Source: Bacteroidales bacterium (GTDB lineage: Bacteria; Bacteroidota; Bacteroidia; Bacteroidales; UBA932). From it: a DNA stretch of 43,433 nt. The stretch covers positions 1-43,433 of the forward strand of contig JAFRXC010000046.1 of NCBI GenBank assembly GCA_017437825.1, read 5' to 3'. The first letter of the stretch is position 1. The number at the start of each line of letters is the position of its first letter. Positions 32,894-41,604 of the stretch are shown here, one piece after another. The notes below the pieces were generated by a model. It was not told where the DNA came from, did no database searches, and saw only the letters and a list, made by a program, of their open reading frames with translations. Both the position numbers and the translations under genes were made by a program.

Positions 32894-33576
32894 AACTTGT
32901 CCAACGTGTTCCTGGCTGCGGCCACGTTGTGCACTCTGAGGATGTCAGCCCCTTTTTCAAGCGCCATCGAGTGCGCTTTTTCTGTTACGAATGCGCTTGC
33001 GCAGGTCATCCTTTTCATAGAGACTCCTACCAGTACGGGGCGTCCCAGCGCCTTGAATTCGCCCAGGTTCTCAAGCAGTTCCCAGTTCTGGGCGATGTCC
33101 TTGCCGAACCCGAACCCCGGATCCAGGATCCAGTCCCTTACGCCCAGGTCCTCCGCTTTCAGGCGCCACTGCCTGAAGAAGTCCGCGACTTCTTCGCGGC
33201 AGACGAAGCCTCCGCGATGCATGGCTATGTATGTGAGGCCTTCACGCGCCGCCAGAGGCAGCATCTGCGGGTCATCGGCCCCGGCCGATATGTCGTTGAC
33301 TATCACCTTTCTTCCCAGCAGCTGCATGCTGCGCTCTATCACCTGCGCGCTGGTGGTGTCAATTGAGACGGTGATGTCCTGCGGGACGGTCTTAAGCACC
33401 GGCTCCAGCCTCTTTAACTGCTCTGCCGCCGGCACGGGCTTATAGCCTGGGCGTGTGGATTCGGCCCCGATGTCTATTATGTCGGCGCCGGAATTGAATA
33501 TTGAGGTGTTGTAACGGGACGATGCGTGGAACGAATCCGGAGTCGCATTGAAAATGCCCATTATCAATGTTTTCAT
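32872..33576 (-). CDS. folP: Dihydropteroate synthase
   Basis: A 234-aa TIM-barrel enzyme joining pterin pyrophosphate to p-aminobenzoate in folate synthesis. Signatures are GIFNATPDSF (7-16) and DIGAESTRPG (36-45); DPGFGFGK, the Lys of GVSMKRM and the Arg/His of RVHNV are also in place. Two motif variants are visible: SMK instead of SRK, and RVHN instead of RVHD. Length is about 30-40 residues less than in E. coli, mainly in loops and the C-terminus. The C-terminal end overlaps divIC by 22 bp. The ATG at 33576 is only four bases from its -7 element. Confidence 0.92.
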   Translation of the reverse strand: MKTLIMGIFNATPDSFHASSRYNTSIFNSGADIIDIGAESTRPGYKPVPAAEQLKRLEPVLKTVPQDITVSIDTTSAQVIERSMQLLGRKVIVNDISAGADDPQMLPLAAREGLTYIAMHRGGFVCREEVADFFRQWRLKAEDLGVRDWILDPGFGFGKDIAQNWELLENLGEFKALGRPVLVGVSMKRMTCASAFVTEKAHSMALEKGADILRVHNVAAARNTLDKFYSPSMM

Positions 33577-33580
33577 ATTA

Positions 33581-33588
33581 CAAAAATA
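33581..33588 (-). promoter_or_regulatory. -7 element TATTTTTG for folP
   Basis: Minus-strand TATTTTTG matches TAnnTTTG exactly, four bases before the ATG at 33576. This suggests a leaderless transcript. Confidence 0.55.
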
Positions 33589-33601
33589 TCTATTTTTCGG
33601 T

Positions 33602-33609
33602 TATCTTTG
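33602..33609 (+). promoter_or_regulatory. -7 element TATCTTTG for tmk
   Basis: An exact TAnnTTTG, five bases before the ATG at 33615. The 38-bp gap between folP and tmk holds both promoters, back to back. Confidence 0.6.
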
Positions 33610-33614
33610 TAAAT

Positions 33615-34301
33615 ATGTTATTCGTTTTGGAAGGATTGGACGGAGCAGGAAAGTCCACCCAGGTCAAAAAGCTGGCAGAGTATCTCCGGAGCCGTCTCGG
33701 CAGCCTGGAATACATCCATTTTCCCCGTTACGACGCTCCCGTTTACGGTCAGCTCATCAGCAATTTCCTCAAAGGAGAGTATGGGTCCAACGACAGCGTG
33801 CATCCGCAGCTGGTGGCTCTGCTTTTCGCAGAAGACCGCCACGGCGCCAAGGATGCCATCAAGGCTTTCCTGGACAGGGGAGAGGCCGTGCTCCTGGACC
33901 GCTACGTTTATTCCAATGTGGCGTACCAGTGCGCCAAGATGAGGGACGAGGACAAGGCGGAGAGCCTTAGGGAATGGATCCTTAGTACAGAGTACGGGCA
34001 GTTCGACCTCCCGCGTCCTGATCTTAACATCTTCCTCGACGTTCCTATTTCATTCGTGGAATCCAGCCTTGCCGCCAACCGCGAGGGTGACGACCGCAGT
34101 TACTTGCAGGGCAAGCAGGACATTCACGAGTCTGACATAGAATTCCAGAAGCGGGTCAGGAACATCTACCTGCGCCAGGCTGCCCTTGACAAGGACTTCC
34201 TGGTCATAGACTGCTCTGACAAGCAGGGAAGGATGCTGCCTCCGGACCAGATATTCACCAAGATAAAAATGGCTGTGGACAGCCGCCTGAACATTGTATG
34301 A
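33615..34301 (+). CDS. tmk: Thymidylate kinase
   Basis: A 228-aa cytosolic kinase that converts dTMP to dTDP. The Walker A loop GLDGAGKS is at 7-14, followed by LLFAEDRHGAKD, the DR(Y/F) motif LLDRYVYSNVAYQ and the LID region (around ANREGDDRSYLQGK). Length is normal to slightly long. The ATG at 33615 is preferred over the one at 33567, which would run through both promoters and into folP. Its 3' end overlaps the DoxX/MauE gene by 4 bp, so these two form a coupled pair. Confidence 0.94.
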   Translation: MLFVLEGLDGAGKSTQVKKLAEYLRSRLGSLEYIHFPRYDAPVYGQLISNFLKGEYGSNDSVHPQLVALLFAEDRHGAKDAIKAFLDRGEAVLLDRYVYSNVAYQCAKMRDEDKAESLREWILSTEYGQFDLPRPDLNIFLDVPISFVESSLAANREGDDRSYLQGKQDIHESDIEFQKRVRNIYLRQAALDKDFLVIDCSDKQGRMLPPDQIFTKIKMAVDSRLNIV

Positions 34302-35350
34302 GCAAGTTTTATAACGGTTTCCGCCGCTTCTTCGCGGTGATCATAGGTCTTGTATTCCTTCTGTCCGGAGTGCTCAAGTTGCTGGACCCCACCGGTACCA
34401 TGCTTATAGTTCAGGAGTACCTCAAGTTCTTCCATATGAACTTCCTGATGGGGCTTGCAAAGCCTATGGCAATTGCCCTGTCCCTGTTGGAATCACTTGT
34501 GGGCGCCGCCCTCATAGCCGGAATCTGGCGCAAGCTGGTGGCAATAGTGACAATGATCATGGTGCTGTTCTTCACCATAGTCACAGTCATTCTCCTTATC
34601 TGGAATCCGGATATGGACTGCGGTTGTTTCGGAGAGGCAATCCACCTGACCCATTTCCAGACGTTTGCAAAGAACGTGGTATTGTGTGTGCTTTGCGTGC
34701 TGGCTTTTGTTCCTCTGAAGAAATCGGGCGAACCCCGACCCGGCAAATATGTAGGATTCGGAATAGCCGCGTCTATGATAATCCTGCTTGGCTTCTACTC
34801 CCTTACCCACTTGCCGCTGGTGGACTTCACCCCTTATTCTCCCCAGTCCGAGGTATTCAGCGAAGACGGCAACTACGACCCTGACGCTCCCATTCTTTCA
34901 TTCAGGGATGCCTACGGCGAATACTGCGACCAGTACGCCACATTCGGCAACGTACTGGCAGTGTCGGCTTACGAGCCGGATAAACTGGATCAGGAGAACT
35001 GGCAGGAGATATCCGCCCTGGTTTCGGATGCCTATATGAACGGCGCCAACCCTATCATCCTTCTTTGCACCGACAATATGGACAGCGTTCCGCTGGAACT
35101 CAGGCAGAACGCATATTATACCGACTACCGCACGGCGATAGCCCTGAACCGCTCTAACGGCGGCTTGACTTATCTGGATGACGGAGTGGTGGTGGCCAAA
35201 TGGCGCGAGGGAGATTTCCCTGTTGGAGACGATATGGGCAAGATTCTGGAGCAGGATTCCATAGAATATTCAGTTTCCCGTCTTTCCAAGAACCGCCTGG
35301 TGCTTCAGATTTCCGGAATCTTGTGCCTTGCGGCACTTCTGCTGCTTTAA
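34298..35350 (+). CDS. DoxX/MauE-like membrane protein with a periplasmic domain
   Basis: A 350-aa protein. Residues about 10-165 have four membrane spans with the MauE/DoxX plan, including DMDCGCFGEA (Cys108, Cys110), the redox motif of MauE-type proteins. A domain of about 165 residues follows (about 165-335), with the strand/helix order of a degenerate thioredoxin fold but no CxxC, and a C-terminal span (about 336-350, LCLAALLLL). Such proteins handle thiol redox in the membrane. It overlaps tmk by 4 bp and faces the VKOR-DsbA gene. The partner and substrate are unknown. Confidence 0.75.
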   Translation: MSKFYNGFRRFFAVIIGLVFLLSGVLKLLDPTGTMLIVQEYLKFFHMNFLMGLAKPMAIALSLLESLVGAALIAGIWRKLVAIVTMIMVLFFTIVTVILLIWNPDMDCGCFGEAIHLTHFQTFAKNVVLCVLCVLAFVPLKKSGEPRPGKYVGFGIAASMIILLGFYSLTHLPLVDFTPYSPQSEVFSEDGNYDPDAPILSFRDAYGEYCDQYATFGNVLAVSAYEPDKLDQENWQEISALVSDAYMNGANPIILLCTDNMDSVPLELRQNAYYTDYRTAIALNRSNGGLTYLDDGVVVAKWREGDFPVGDDMGKILEQDSIEYSVSRLSKNRLVLQISGILCLAALLLL

Positions 35351-36504
35351 TTGCCTGCAGGTATCTCGAAAACCGTATTAAGAATCTCCAACAGACCGTC
35401 CGGGGTGTCTATCTCCGGAATAATCCATTTTGAACCGTAGACCAGGCGCGGGATGCCGTTCTTGCCTTCCTGCGTCGTGCGGCCGAACAGGTCGAAACTC
35501 TTTGAGAACAGGGAACTGATCTGGGCGTTGTGGGCGGCGTCCAGGAGAGCCTGCTGCCCTCCCAGGATATCCGAAGCCTTGGCCGTGGCATCCTCCACGG
35601 TGCGTGGATACCATCCCTTTGATGGCTCATCGGCAGTGAACAGCCATTCGTCAAACTCGTCGAACTTGTCCGGCCTTGCCAGCCATACCGCGAGAGCGAG
35701 CCTTGCAAGTTCGCAGGATCCGGCGAACTGGTCTTTGCCTTTAACTGCAACATAAGGGTTGCAGGCGTAGCTGAGGGGGCAGGGCGTGAGGACGAAGGCT
35801 ATGTCGGGGTGTTTTTCCACCAGTTTCTTTGCCGCTATGTGGATGTTCCGGCAGTGGGAGCACTGGTAGTCGAACATCAGCGAAATCTGCCAAGGGGCGT
35901 CTTTTTTGCCCATAACGGGAGCTTCTTCAGCCTTGAGCACGGGCAGGGCGTACCCTGCCGCACCCTCGTCATAAGCCGTCCTTGGCGTGGTTAGGAGCTG
36001 AATTCCGGCCAGGCAGCCTGCCAGCAGTAGACCCGCGACGAAAAGCAGGGGATTGAGTTTGTGGGGGCAGTTTTTGTGGGCTTGGATGCACAGCAGCGCC
36101 GCCACCACTATTCCAATGGAATGCGCCGTCATGCAGTATTTGCAGAAAGAGCCGATGACCCATTTCTGCAGTATGAAGAACCAGATGGCACTGCCCACTA
36201 TGGCGCCGCCGAATACCAGGAGCATCTTCCAGATAATGGGGGAGAGCTCCCTGTCCTTCACGAAAAACAGGCATAGGAGGATGGCAAGATAGACCCCCGT
36301 GGCCAGAGCCGCTACGGGAATGATTCCCAGAACTGAAGACCACCTGCCGGACAGGACCCTGTCACAGGACGACCCGGCGCCGCAACCTATCATTGCGGTA
36401 CCCCTGATGGAATGCAGGGCCATCACGATGCATAGAGCAAGGGCCACGACGCCAAGCAGCGCCGTGACCCGTCTAAGCATTACAGCACGGTCTTTCTGTG
36501 CCAT
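35347..36504 (-). CDS. VKOR-DsbA fusion (thiol oxidoreductase)
   Basis: A 385-aa membrane protein with four to five spans and a periplasmic thioredoxin-like domain. The VKOR part has Cys41/Cys47 in GCGAGSSCDRV and the CxxC Cys121/Cys124 in SFCKYCMTAH. The C-terminal DsbA-like part has CSHC (Cys215, Cys218). Together the two domains would form disulfides and pass electrons to quinone. It follows the GH54 gene by 8 bp, and its stop shares the palindrome TTAA (35347-35350) with the convergent DoxX/MauE gene. Many Bacteroidetes lack DsbB, and VKOR replaces it. Confidence 0.88.
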   Translation of the reverse strand: MAQKDRAVMLRRVTALLGVVALALCIVMALHSIRGTAMIGCGAGSSCDRVLSGRWSSVLGIIPVAALATGVYLAILLCLFFVKDRELSPIIWKMLLVFGGAIVGSAIWFFILQKWVIGSFCKYCMTAHSIGIVVAALLCIQAHKNCPHKLNPLLFVAGLLLAGCLAGIQLLTTPRTAYDEGAAGYALPVLKAEEAPVMGKKDAPWQISLMFDYQCSHCRNIHIAAKKLVEKHPDIAFVLTPCPLSYACNPYVAVKGKDQFAGSCELARLALAVWLARPDKFDEFDEWLFTADEPSKGWYPRTVEDATAKASDILGGQQALLDAAHNAQISSLFSKSFDLFGRTTQEGKNGIPRLVYGSKWIIPEIDTPDGLLEILNTVFEIPAGN

Positions 36505-36512
36505 ACTGTCAA

Positions 36513-39500
36513 TTAATAAGCGTTAGGAGCTCCAGGTGTAGGAGTGTTGTCTGTCATAGGAACGCCCTGGGCGTGAGAAGACTTAAGAGGGGTGGTAAGG
36601 GTGATGCCCGTACCAGCTACCTGGGTGCCCACGCCGTAGGAAGCCCTGAGTGCACCGTCAAGATTGATAGTGCTTGGAACCAGAGTGTTGCCCGCAGCGC
36701 CGAAAGGACGTCTGCCCTGAACGACGCTGGCAATCTTGAATTCCTCGTTACCTATCTTGATAGTCTGGCCTGCCCTGAAGTCCTGTACGCCTACAACCTG
36801 CAGGGTCTTGTCTCCTGAAACTGCGCGGTACATAAGGGCGGTGGCTCCGGTTGTGCCGACTTCCTTGATGGTTACGGTCTCGTTGCCTATGGTGAGCTTG
36901 CTGCCCGGCTTAAGGCCGTTGGTCCTGGAAATCTTGATGTTGGTTGCACCTGCTGCAGCATTGGCGGAGAGGCTGCTGTGGGACTGTGACTTGAAGTCGT
37001 TTATGTTGTCGTCTGCATCGGCTCCGTCAGGGAAGCGTCCTGAACTGAGGTTAGGAGTGATCAGAGTCTGACCCGGCTGCAGGAACCTCATATTGGGGGT
37101 GTAGATGCCTACTACGCTTCCGCCCAGGCCGTGGCCTGAATCCTCGTGGAATCCCTCTGATACCCAAGGTTCTACCATAAGGCCGTAGTTGAGGGCGTCA
37201 ACTACGTTGCCCTTTGCGGTGCGCAGGGTGATTGTTCCAGCATTTGCGAATGAAGGACCTCCGTAGTACATGTCAGGAGTACCCTGGAATCCGGCTTCTT
37301 TTGCGCCAGCTTTCTGGACGGGTGCGTCTATAGGCCAGTCAGATCCGAGGGCTTCCTTGAGCTCTATCTCAAAGCAGAGTGCGAGGACGGGCTCGTTGGA
37401 AGAGTGGTCGTATTTGGTGGCGGGCTCGAATGTGACACCTGTACCGTTGTTGGCGAAAGGAATGTTGGCTGAGTGGGCGTACTTGATGGGCTCTTCAAGG
37501 TCGAGACCAGTTCCGGCCTGCTCCAGAGGCATAGGGCCTCTTCCGGGGCTTACACTTGAAGGGGTACCTACCGCCTTGACGGTAACCCACTCTATTCCGT
37601 GGCCCTCGCTGGCGATGTCCAGACGGATCTTGTCGCCAACTGAGATGTTCTCGGTAGAGGAAACCTTGATGTTGGTGTCACCGGGTTTTGCGTCATAAGC
37701 AAGCCAGGCCTGTGTTCCGGGTTTGCCTATCTCGGTGATGGTGACAACCTCGTATTTCTCCATCACGCGCTCAACTGCAGGATATTCTGCGCCATAGCCG
37801 ATGGCCAGTTTCTGGCCCACCTTCATATTCTCTACGCTGGTTACAGGGATATTCTTGGCGCCTGCTTTGATGGTGATGACAGGTCCCTCGGGCAGAGGCT
37901 GCCACAGTGTGGTAGGGGTTCCGGGGGTCAGCCTCCTGTTGAAACCTCCCATTGCGGCTGCTGCGGGATCCGGTGCGGGGGCGTTGACCTTTGCGATCAC
38001 TGCCTTTTCGCCACCAATCTCAATGGTGTCACCGGCCTTGAGGCCGTCTACGCTGCGGGTGTAGATGACCTTGTCACCGCGGGATGCGGGAACAGCGAGT
38101 CCGGTGGTGGCCAGTCCAAGTACGTAGAATCCCTTGGGAGCCATGGTGGTTCCTGAAGGAATCACAGCATTGGAGAAGCTGGGGATATTGATCTTGTGGT
38201 GGTTTACGGTCCATCCGGAGATGTCCACGGGACTGTCGCTGGCATTGTAGAGCTCTATGAACGAGTCTGTGGGATTTGCACCTGCGGTGCGGAACTCGTT
38301 GATCTTGACAGGAGCAGTATTGCGGACTTTCTCTACTGACTTCTCGGTGTTCTTGCCCCATTTTGCAATGGCTGCAAGGTCTCCGTTGAACTCGTTCTCG
38401 CCTGATGTTACGTCAAATGAGACGATGACGGTCTGTCCGGGAGCTACAGGGTATTCAACCTTCTTGGCTTCTTCTGCCTTCCAGCCTGCGGGAACCTTGA
38501 GGCTGAAGGTCAGGTCCTTGATCTCCTTGCCGGTGGTGTTGACAAACTTGACAGCAACCTTCTGGGTCTGGCCGGGGAAGAAGGTCTGGAGACGGTTGGG
38601 CCTGTTGATGTCTCTCTCAGAAGCCACTGTAAGGCGCTCAATGTCATATTTGGCGGCAACGATGTTGGCCTGTACGGCCTGGTTTGTCTCCTGTGAAGGG
38701 AATGTTCCGGGAACGGTGATGGCGCCCTCGTAGAATGTTCCCTGGGAACCTACTGAGTTGTCGCCTCCGTTTCCGAGCAGGATGGCGCCCTGCTTGCGCA
38801 TTGGATCATAGCTGCTGCGGTCGTTCTGGATACGGCCTCCGTCATAGAGGACGGTGAGCTCGCCCTGCTGGGCGTCGCCTCCCATTGACCTCCAGTGATG
38901 AGGCTCGCCGTCAGCGGTAGCAGTGACGAAGCGCCAGGTGATAGGGTCGAGGGTGGGGCAGTACTTGTCGTTAGGGTCGGGGTTTACGCAGCCTACGAGG
39001 TTGTTCTCCTGGTCAGTCATGATCCAGGGACCCGGCTCGTTTCCGTGGTACCACGCGGTCTGGTTTCCGTAGTAGGTGGTCTCCATAGTACCGTCTCCGT
39101 CGTCGCGGGAGTCGGTCTCGGCGTTACCGTAGTCGAAGCAGCAGCCGTCGTTGTAGTGCTGTCCATTGATTACCCAGTACTGGCCTTCAGCCTGGTCGTC
39201 AACGGCGATGCCCTTGGTGTCGTTCCAGCGGAGTCCCATACCGGGAGCTATGAACGCGCCGTAGACTTTGTGGCCGTAAACGGTGACGGGGGCCCAGTCG
39301 GCGACGGGGATGTTGTTGAATCCACCCATTGCGTGGCCGCCGAATCCTCCGCGGGGAGCCTGCTTGAGGTCGTTTCCGTTAGGACCCTGGTCATAGATGA
39401 TGGTAATCCAGCAATAAGTGTCTTCGCAGAATTTGTCCTGGGCCTCGGAGTCGGCGTATCCGTAGGGATTTACGACTTTGATGTCCAAGGTCTTTCCGTC

Positions 39501-39713
39501 AGACTGACGCATTACCTGGTAGAGAGGACCATTGTACGCCTTGAAGAGCGCACGGGTGGTGCTGTGTGCGGAAGCGCAGGGCGTTCCGCCGGCTGCGTAC
39601 ACGTCGCAAGGGCCTTCAGGCCTTGAGCCGTTGTTGCAAGCAGCGATCGCCATTACGACTGCGGGGATTGCCACCGCGGCCGTAATCAGGGAGATGAACA
39701 GCTTTTTCTTCAT
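36513..39713 (-). CDS. GH54 alpha-L-arabinofuranosidase with repeated modules, lipoprotein
   Basis: A 1066-aa surface lipoprotein (signal ending AIAAC, lipidation at Cys26). Residues about 34-357 match fungal AbfB: GPCDVYAAGGTPC, ITIIYDQGPNGN, the vicinal pair Cys191-Cys192 in CCFDYGNAET, Glu236 in TDQENN (nucleophile) and Asp318 in GNGGDNS (acid/base). A NEW3-like beta domain (about 360-455) and a lamin-tail domain (about 468-540) follow. Four copies of a short module with G-x-x-I-x-I-G (about 557-576, 677-716, 923-950, 967-998) and three TG-x-x-L-x-x-P-x-K-x-x-H motifs (735-753, 758-774, 1036-1053) are interspersed. It lacks the CBM42 of fungal enzymes. It would remove arabinose from plant arabinoxylan at the cell surface. 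Bacterial GH54 is uncommon. It lies between sppA and VKOR. Confidence 0.88.
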   Translation of the reverse strand: MKKKLFISLITAAVAIPAVVMAIAACNNGSRPEGPCDVYAAGGTPCASAHSTTRALFKAYNGPLYQVMRQSDGKTLDIKVVNPYGYADSEAQDKFCEDTYCWITIIYDQGPNGNDLKQAPRGGFGGHAMGGFNNIPVADWAPVTVYGHKVYGAFIAPGMGLRWNDTKGIAVDDQAEGQYWVINGQHYNDGCCFDYGNAETDSRDDGDGTMETTYYGNQTAWYHGNEPGPWIMTDQENNLVGCVNPDPNDKYCPTLDPITWRFVTATADGEPHHWRSMGGDAQQGELTVLYDGGRIQNDRSSYDPMRKQGAILLGNGGDNSVGSQGTFYEGAITVPGTFPSQETNQAVQANIVAAKYDIERLTVASERDINRPNRLQTFFPGQTQKVAVKFVNTTGKEIKDLTFSLKVPAGWKAEEAKKVEYPVAPGQTVIVSFDVTSGENEFNGDLAAIAKWGKNTEKSVEKVRNTAPVKINEFRTAGANPTDSFIELYNASDSPVDISGWTVNHHKINIPSFSNAVIPSGTTMAPKGFYVLGLATTGLAVPASRGDKVIYTRSVDGLKAGDTIEIGGEKAVIAKVNAPAPDPAAAAMGGFNRRLTPGTPTTLWQPLPEGPVITIKAGAKNIPVTSVENMKVGQKLAIGYGAEYPAVERVMEKYEVVTITEIGKPGTQAWLAYDAKPGDTNIKVSSTENISVGDKIRLDIASEGHGIEWVTVKAVGTPSSVSPGRGPMPLEQAGTGLDLEEPIKYAHSANIPFANNGTGVTFEPATKYDHSSNEPVLALCFEIELKEALGSDWPIDAPVQKAGAKEAGFQGTPDMYYGGPSFANAGTITLRTAKGNVVDALNYGLMVEPWVSEGFHEDSGHGLGGSVVGIYTPNMRFLQPGQTLITPNLSSGRFPDGADADDNINDFKSQSHSSLSANAAAGATNIKISRTNGLKPGSKLTIGNETVTIKEVGTTGATALMYRAVSGDKTLQVVGVQDFRAGQTIKIGNEEFKIASVVQGRRPFGAAGNTLVPSTINLDGALRASYGVGTQVAGTGITLTTPLKSSHAQGVPMTDNTPTPGAPNAY

Positions 39714-39730
39714 AAAAACGTGGTATTAGG

Positions 39731-41524
39731 TTATTTGATGATTATGTCGTAAGGAATCCTGGCGAAAAGATATGTGTCAGGATGCTTCTGCCAGTTCTCG
39801 ACCCATCTGAGGGCGGTGGTGGCGGGGCCTTCGAGAGGTGTTCCCTTGAAGATGTTTGCCTTGGCGGTATTGCCCTTGCCCAGGCTCTCCATAAGCATTT
39901 CCATCTGGGTCATAGGCTTGGGGTATGACATTATGCGCCAGTTGGAGAGGTCGGTTCCCGGCTCTATGAGGTTCACGGTGTATTTGAGAGCGTCCTCCAG
40001 GGTGCCGAGCTCGTCCACGAGGCCTATTTCAAGGGCGTCCTGTCCTGTCCATACGCGTCCCTGGGCTATGGAGTCCACGAATTCGGGATCCAGGTCGCGG
40101 CCCTTGGCCACGTTGTTCACGAAGCCTTCGTAGATGCGCTCGATGGTGGCCTGCATAAATGCAGTCTCTTCCTCGTCCAGAGGGGATACCATACTCATCA
40201 TGTCGGAGTGTTTGTTTGAATTGACACTTACGATGTTCAGGTGTGCGATGTCCTTTATGGTTCCGCTGATGTCTGGAATCATACTGAAGACGCCGATGGA
40301 TCCGGTGAGGGTTGCAGGGTTGGCGAATATCTTCTCGCAACTGTTGGAGATCCAGTATCCGCCGGATGCGGCGTAGTTGCCGTAAGAGGCGACAACCGGC
40401 TTGTCCTTGGCAAGAAGGTCGATTTCGGTCTTGATCTGATCAGAGGCATAGACGCTTCCGCCGGGGGAGTTGACCCTGAATACCACGGCCTTGATGGTGG
40501 AGTCCTTGCGCACGTCTGCAATCACCTTGGAGAAGTAGGTGCCGGCAATCTGCTGTTTCTGGGTTCCGTCTACAATCTCGCCGTCGGCATAGATGATGGC
40601 TATCTTCTTCTTTGACTTGAGGTTGTCCTTGACCTTGGCCTCTACGTACTTGTCAAAGTGGATGAATTTTATGTCGTCATATTCCTTGGCGACAGCCAGG
40701 TCCGTGAGTTTCTGCTTGAATTCCTCAGTGGTTACCAGGCCGTCCACCAGGCCGGCGTTGAGGAGGTCTTCGGGGAAGCCGAGCTGGAGATTGTCCACCA
40801 GCTCATTGAATTTCTCGAGGCTCAGACCGCGGCTGTCGGCAATGGCGCTTGCGTAGCTCTTCCAGATTCCGTCGACCATCACCTGGTTCTGCTCCAGGTT
40901 CTCGGGGCTGGGGGCGTTCTTTATATATCCTTCGCCTGCTGATTTGTATTTGCCGTGGCGGATGAGCTGAACGTTCACTCCAAACTTGTCCAGAAGGTCC
41001 TTATAGAATACCAGCTGGGTGCTGAGACCGTTGATGAAGGCGGTGGTGCCCTCATAGGAACTCAGGTAAACCTTGTCTGCGGCTGAAGCCAGGTAGAGGG
41101 CGCCGTTGCTGGGGGCAGTGAGTTTTGCCACAATGGCCTTGCCGCTCTTGCGGCAGTTGTCCAGGGCAGTACGGAACTCCTGCATTGTGGCTGTTCCGCC
41201 TGAGGCTCCCTCAGGGAAAAGGTATATATATTTTACGGCGGGGTCCTTTGCGGCAATGTTCAATGCCTGCACTGCATCCCAGATTCCTATGACGGGGCCC
41301 GTGTTGCCCTGGAGGATGTCCATGGGGGCGGCGTCAGTCTTCTGCTCTCCCAGCGAGAATTCGCCCATATCTATGTAAAGGACGCCTTCTTTGGGAAGCG
41401 AAGTGGATTTGCCGGAACCTGCGAGGGCCGCGCCCATAAAGGCCAGACCCAGTACTAACATGAATACGTGTAGGATTATGATGCCGCATATTACGGCCAG
41501 AACTGTCTTGAAAAATTGTTTCAT
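39731..41524 (-). CDS. sppA: Signal peptide peptidase SppA (67K type)
   Basis: A 597-aa membrane-anchored serine protease that degrades cleaved signal peptides. A signal anchor is at 8-33. Two tandem S49 domains follow: the first carries the general-base Lys194 in HGKYKSAGE, and the second the nucleophile Ser387 in [11 protein letters not shown], preceded by [12 protein letters not shown]. The second domain ends near 540. The ATG at 41524 is chosen over a TTG at 41566 because the -7 element lies between them. It is the first gene of a unit with the GH54 gene (17-bp gap) and VKOR-DsbA. Confidence 0.92.
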   Translation of the reverse strand: MKQFFKTVLAVICGIIILHVFMLVLGLAFMGAALAGSGKSTSLPKEGVLYIDMGEFSLGEQKTDAAPMDILQGNTGPVIGIWDAVQALNIAAKDPAVKYIYLFPEGASGGTATMQEFRTALDNCRKSGKAIVAKLTAPSNGALYLASAADKVYLSSYEGTTAFINGLSTQLVFYKDLLDKFGVNVQLIRHGKYKSAGEGYIKNAPSPENLEQNQVMVDGIWKSYASAIADSRGLSLEKFNELVDNLQLGFPEDLLNAGLVDGLVTTEEFKQKLTDLAVAKEYDDIKFIHFDKYVEAKVKDNLKSKKKIAIIYADGEIVDGTQKQQIAGTYFSKVIADVRKDSTIKAVVFRVNSPGGSVYASDQIKTEIDLLAKDKPVVASYGNYAASGGYWISNSCEKIFANPATLTGSIGVFSMIPDISGTIKDIAHLNIVSVNSNKHSDMMSMVSPLDEEETAFMQATIERIYEGFVNNVAKGRDLDPEFVDSIAQGRVWTGQDALEIGLVDELGTLEDALKYTVNLIEPGTDLSNWRIMSYPKPMTQMEMLMESLGKGNTAKANIFKGTPLEGPATTALRWVENWQKHPDTYLFARIPYDIIIK

Positions 41525-41545
41525 CGTTAATTGCGTATAATCAGA

Positions 41546-41553
41546 CAAAATTA
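41546..41553 (-). promoter_or_regulatory. -7 element TAATTTTG for sppA
   Basis: Minus-strand TAATTTTG matches TAnnTTTG exactly, 21 nt before the ATG at 41524. It lies 21 bp from the divergent hisS promoter. Confidence 0.6.
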
Positions 41554-41574
41554 AGAAAAACCCCAAATAAATGC

Positions 41575-41582
41575 TAAATTTG
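41575..41582 (+). promoter_or_regulatory. -7 element TAAATTTG for hisS
   Basis: An exact TAnnTTTG, 22 nt before the ATG at 41605. No -33 TTTG is visible at the normal distance. Confidence 0.6.
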
Positions 41583-41604
41583 CAGCGTTAATTAACTGTT
41601 TTTT

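Noticed and set aside
33567..33614. Upstream ATG start for tmk
   Set aside because: It would run through both promoters and the folP start, and the added residues do not fit the kinase fold. The P-loop begins properly from 33615.
38895..39626. Long open frame on the + strand opposite the GH54 gene
   Set aside because: It has valine- and glycine-rich low-complexity residues typical of an antisense reading of a GC-rich gene. No promoter or family similarity is seen.
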